Assembly: GCA_040508515.1 (NCBI GenBank)
Contig: JBEVMS010000199.1
Span: forward strand, 1 to 7,732
Direction of reading: 5' to 3'
DNA from: JBEVMS01 sp040508515
Lineage (GTDB): Bacteria > Pseudomonadota > Gammaproteobacteria > Xanthomonadales > Rhodanobacteraceae
Length of the DNA stretch: 7,732 bases
Shown here piece after piece: positions 6,551 through 7,732 of this stretch (the first letter of the stretch is position 1; every line of letters begins with the position of its first letter). A program made the position numbers and the translations under genes. The notes beneath the pieces were generated by a model. The model saw only the letters and a list, made by a program, of their open reading frames with translations. It was not told where the DNA came from and searched no databases.

Positions 6551-7732
6551 TCAGCAAGCGTTGCATAACACGCGGCGGGCGACGGCACGTGCCGCCCGGT
6601 CGCGTTCCAGCAGGCCGGGTATATCGACCACAGCTTGCGCCGGCAGTTCCGTCAAAACCGATTCGACCACGTCGGCGATCGAAAGAAAGGATAAGGATCC
6701 GGCTAAGAATGCCTCGACTGCCACTTCGTTGGCGGCATTGAGGATGGCCGGCGCGTCGCCGCCGGCGCGCAGCGCGGCGAAGGCCAGCGACAGGCAGCGG
6801 AAGGTGGCCAGATCCGGCGGCTCGAACGCCAGCGGCGGGCTGGCGGCCAGATCCAGCGGAGACACTCCGGCGTCGATCCGCGTGGGCCAGGCTAGTGCAT
6901 GGGCGATCGCGGTGCGCATGTCCGGATTGCCCAGTTGCGCCAGCACTGAGCCGTCGACGTATTCGACCAGCGAATGGACCAGGCTTTGCGGATGCACCAG
7001 CACCTCGATCTGCGCCGGATCGGCGCCGAACAGGTGATGCGCCTCGATCACCTCCAGGCCCTTGTTCATCAAGGTCGCCGAGTCGACCGAAATCTTGCGG
7101 CCCATCGACCAGTTGGGATGTTTACAGGCCTGTTCGGGCGTGACGCCGGCCAATTCGGCGCGCGTGCGGCCACGGAACGGACCGCCCGAGGCGGTCAGGA
7201 TCAGCCGGCGCACGCCGCTGCGCGCCAGTTCCGCACGACCGCCCGGCAGGCATTGGAAGATCGCGTTGTGTTCGGAGTCGACCGGAATCAAGTCGCCGCC
7301 GCCGGCGGCCAAGGCCTCAAGCAGCAGTGGCCCGGCCAGCACGATCGATTCCTTGTTGGCCAACAGCAGGCGCTTGCCGGCGCGCGCGGCGGCCAGGGTC
7401 GATTCCAAGCCGGCGGCGCCGACGATCGCGGCGACCACGGTATCGCACAGCTCGCCGGCGGCGGCCTGGCTGATCGCCGCATCGCCTCTGGCTACCTCAC
7501 AGCGCACTCCGGCCGCTTGCAGCCGTCGCGCCAACTCGGCCTCCAGCGTCGGGTCGGCGATGATCGCCAGCGCCGGCCGATGGATCGCACACAACGCAAC
7601 CAGCGCCTCGACGTTGCGATGCGCCGCCAGCACGCTGGCGCGAAAACGCTCCGGGTGACGGGCGATCACGTCCAGCGTGCTGCTGCCGATCGAGCCGGTG
7701 GCGCCCAGTACCGCTACGTGTCGGATGCTCAC
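6551..7732 (-). CDS. dxr: 1-deoxy-D-xylulose 5-phosphate reductoisomerase Dxr (IspC)
   Basis: Dxr converts 1-deoxy-D-xylulose 5-phosphate to 2-C-methyl-D-erythritol 4-phosphate with NADPH and a divalent metal, the committed step of the MEP isoprenoid pathway and the target of fosmidomycin. The 393-residue protein has the nucleotide-binding motif GATGSIG at 10-16, ANKES at 125-129, metal ligands Asp152 and Glu154 in PVDSEHNAIF, LTASGGPF at 179-186, the flexible active-site loop around WSMG at 208-211, and SATLMNKGLEVIEAHH (218-233) with Asn223, Lys224 and the third metal ligand Glu227. The C-terminal helical domain contains ILNAANEVAV at 330-339. The first codon is a GTG on the last base of the window. 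It puts GATGSIG two residues later than in E. coli, which is plausible, but the upstream ribosome site cannot be seen and a start further upstream is possible. The length is close to E. coli's 398. Confidence 0.96.
   Translation of the reverse strand: MSIRHVAVLGATGSIGSSTLDVIARHPERFRASVLAAHRNVEALVALCAIHRPALAIIADPTLEAELARRLQAAGVRCEVARGDAAISQAAAGELCDTVVAAIVGAAGLESTLAAARAGKRLLLANKESIVLAGPLLLEALAAGGGDLIPVDSEHNAIFQCLPGGRAELARSGVRRLILTASGGPFRGRTRAELAGVTPEQACKHPNWSMGRKISVDSATLMNKGLEVIEAHHLFGADPAQIEVLVHPQSLVHSLVEYVDGSVLAQLGNPDMRTAIAHALAWPTRIDAGVSPLDLAASPPLAFEPPDLATFRCLSLAFAALRAGGDAPAILNAANEVAVEAFLAGSLSFLSIADVVESVLTELPAQAVVDIPGLLERDRAARAVARRVLCNAC

Overview
The window is a housekeeping envelope-biogenesis cluster from a GC-rich Gram-negative bacterium. 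Six recognisable genes all lie on the minus strand, so transcription runs from high to low coordinates in the order dxr, rseP, bamA, lpxD, fabZ, lpxA. The order matches the conserved gammaproteobacterial dxr/rseP/bamA/lpx block. The protein sequences look to me like the Lysobacterales (Xanthomonadales), probably nearer Rhodanobacteraceae such as Dyella or Rhodanobacter than Xanthomonas. That placement comes from remembered sequences and was not searched.

Layout. dxr (7732-6551, isoprenoid precursor synthesis) begins with a GTG codon exactly at the window edge. A 184-nt gap without a convincing gene leads to rseP (6366-5020, site-2 protease of the envelope stress response). A 212-nt gap follows, holding a weak terminator-like hairpin and a strong GC-rich palindrome. 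Next is bamA (4807-2420, outer-membrane protein assembly). A hairpin with a short U-run lies just after bamA, in a 176-nt gap where many gammaproteobacteria carry skp; no skp is present. Then lpxD, fabZ and lpxA run from 2243 to the window start, each overlapping the next by 4 nt (ATGA). lpxA is cut by the window end, with probably only 10-15 codons missing.

How the genes work together. LpxA and LpxD add 3-hydroxyacyl chains to UDP-GlcNAc derivatives in lipid A synthesis. FabZ competes for the same 3-hydroxyacyl-ACP pool and diverts it to phospholipid acyl chains, so tight coupling of the three is functionally sensible. BamA inserts outer-membrane beta-barrels and RseP signals when that fails. 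Dxr feeds the isoprenoid pathway that supplies undecaprenyl phosphate, the carrier for peptidoglycan and O-antigen.

I saw no mobile gene, CRISPR array, RNA gene or novel system. The more informative details are a Met at the acyl-chain ruler position of LpxA, the missing skp, a REP-like palindrome between rseP and bamA, a probable transcript end after bamA, and two small ORFs that run into the next start codon as TGATG.
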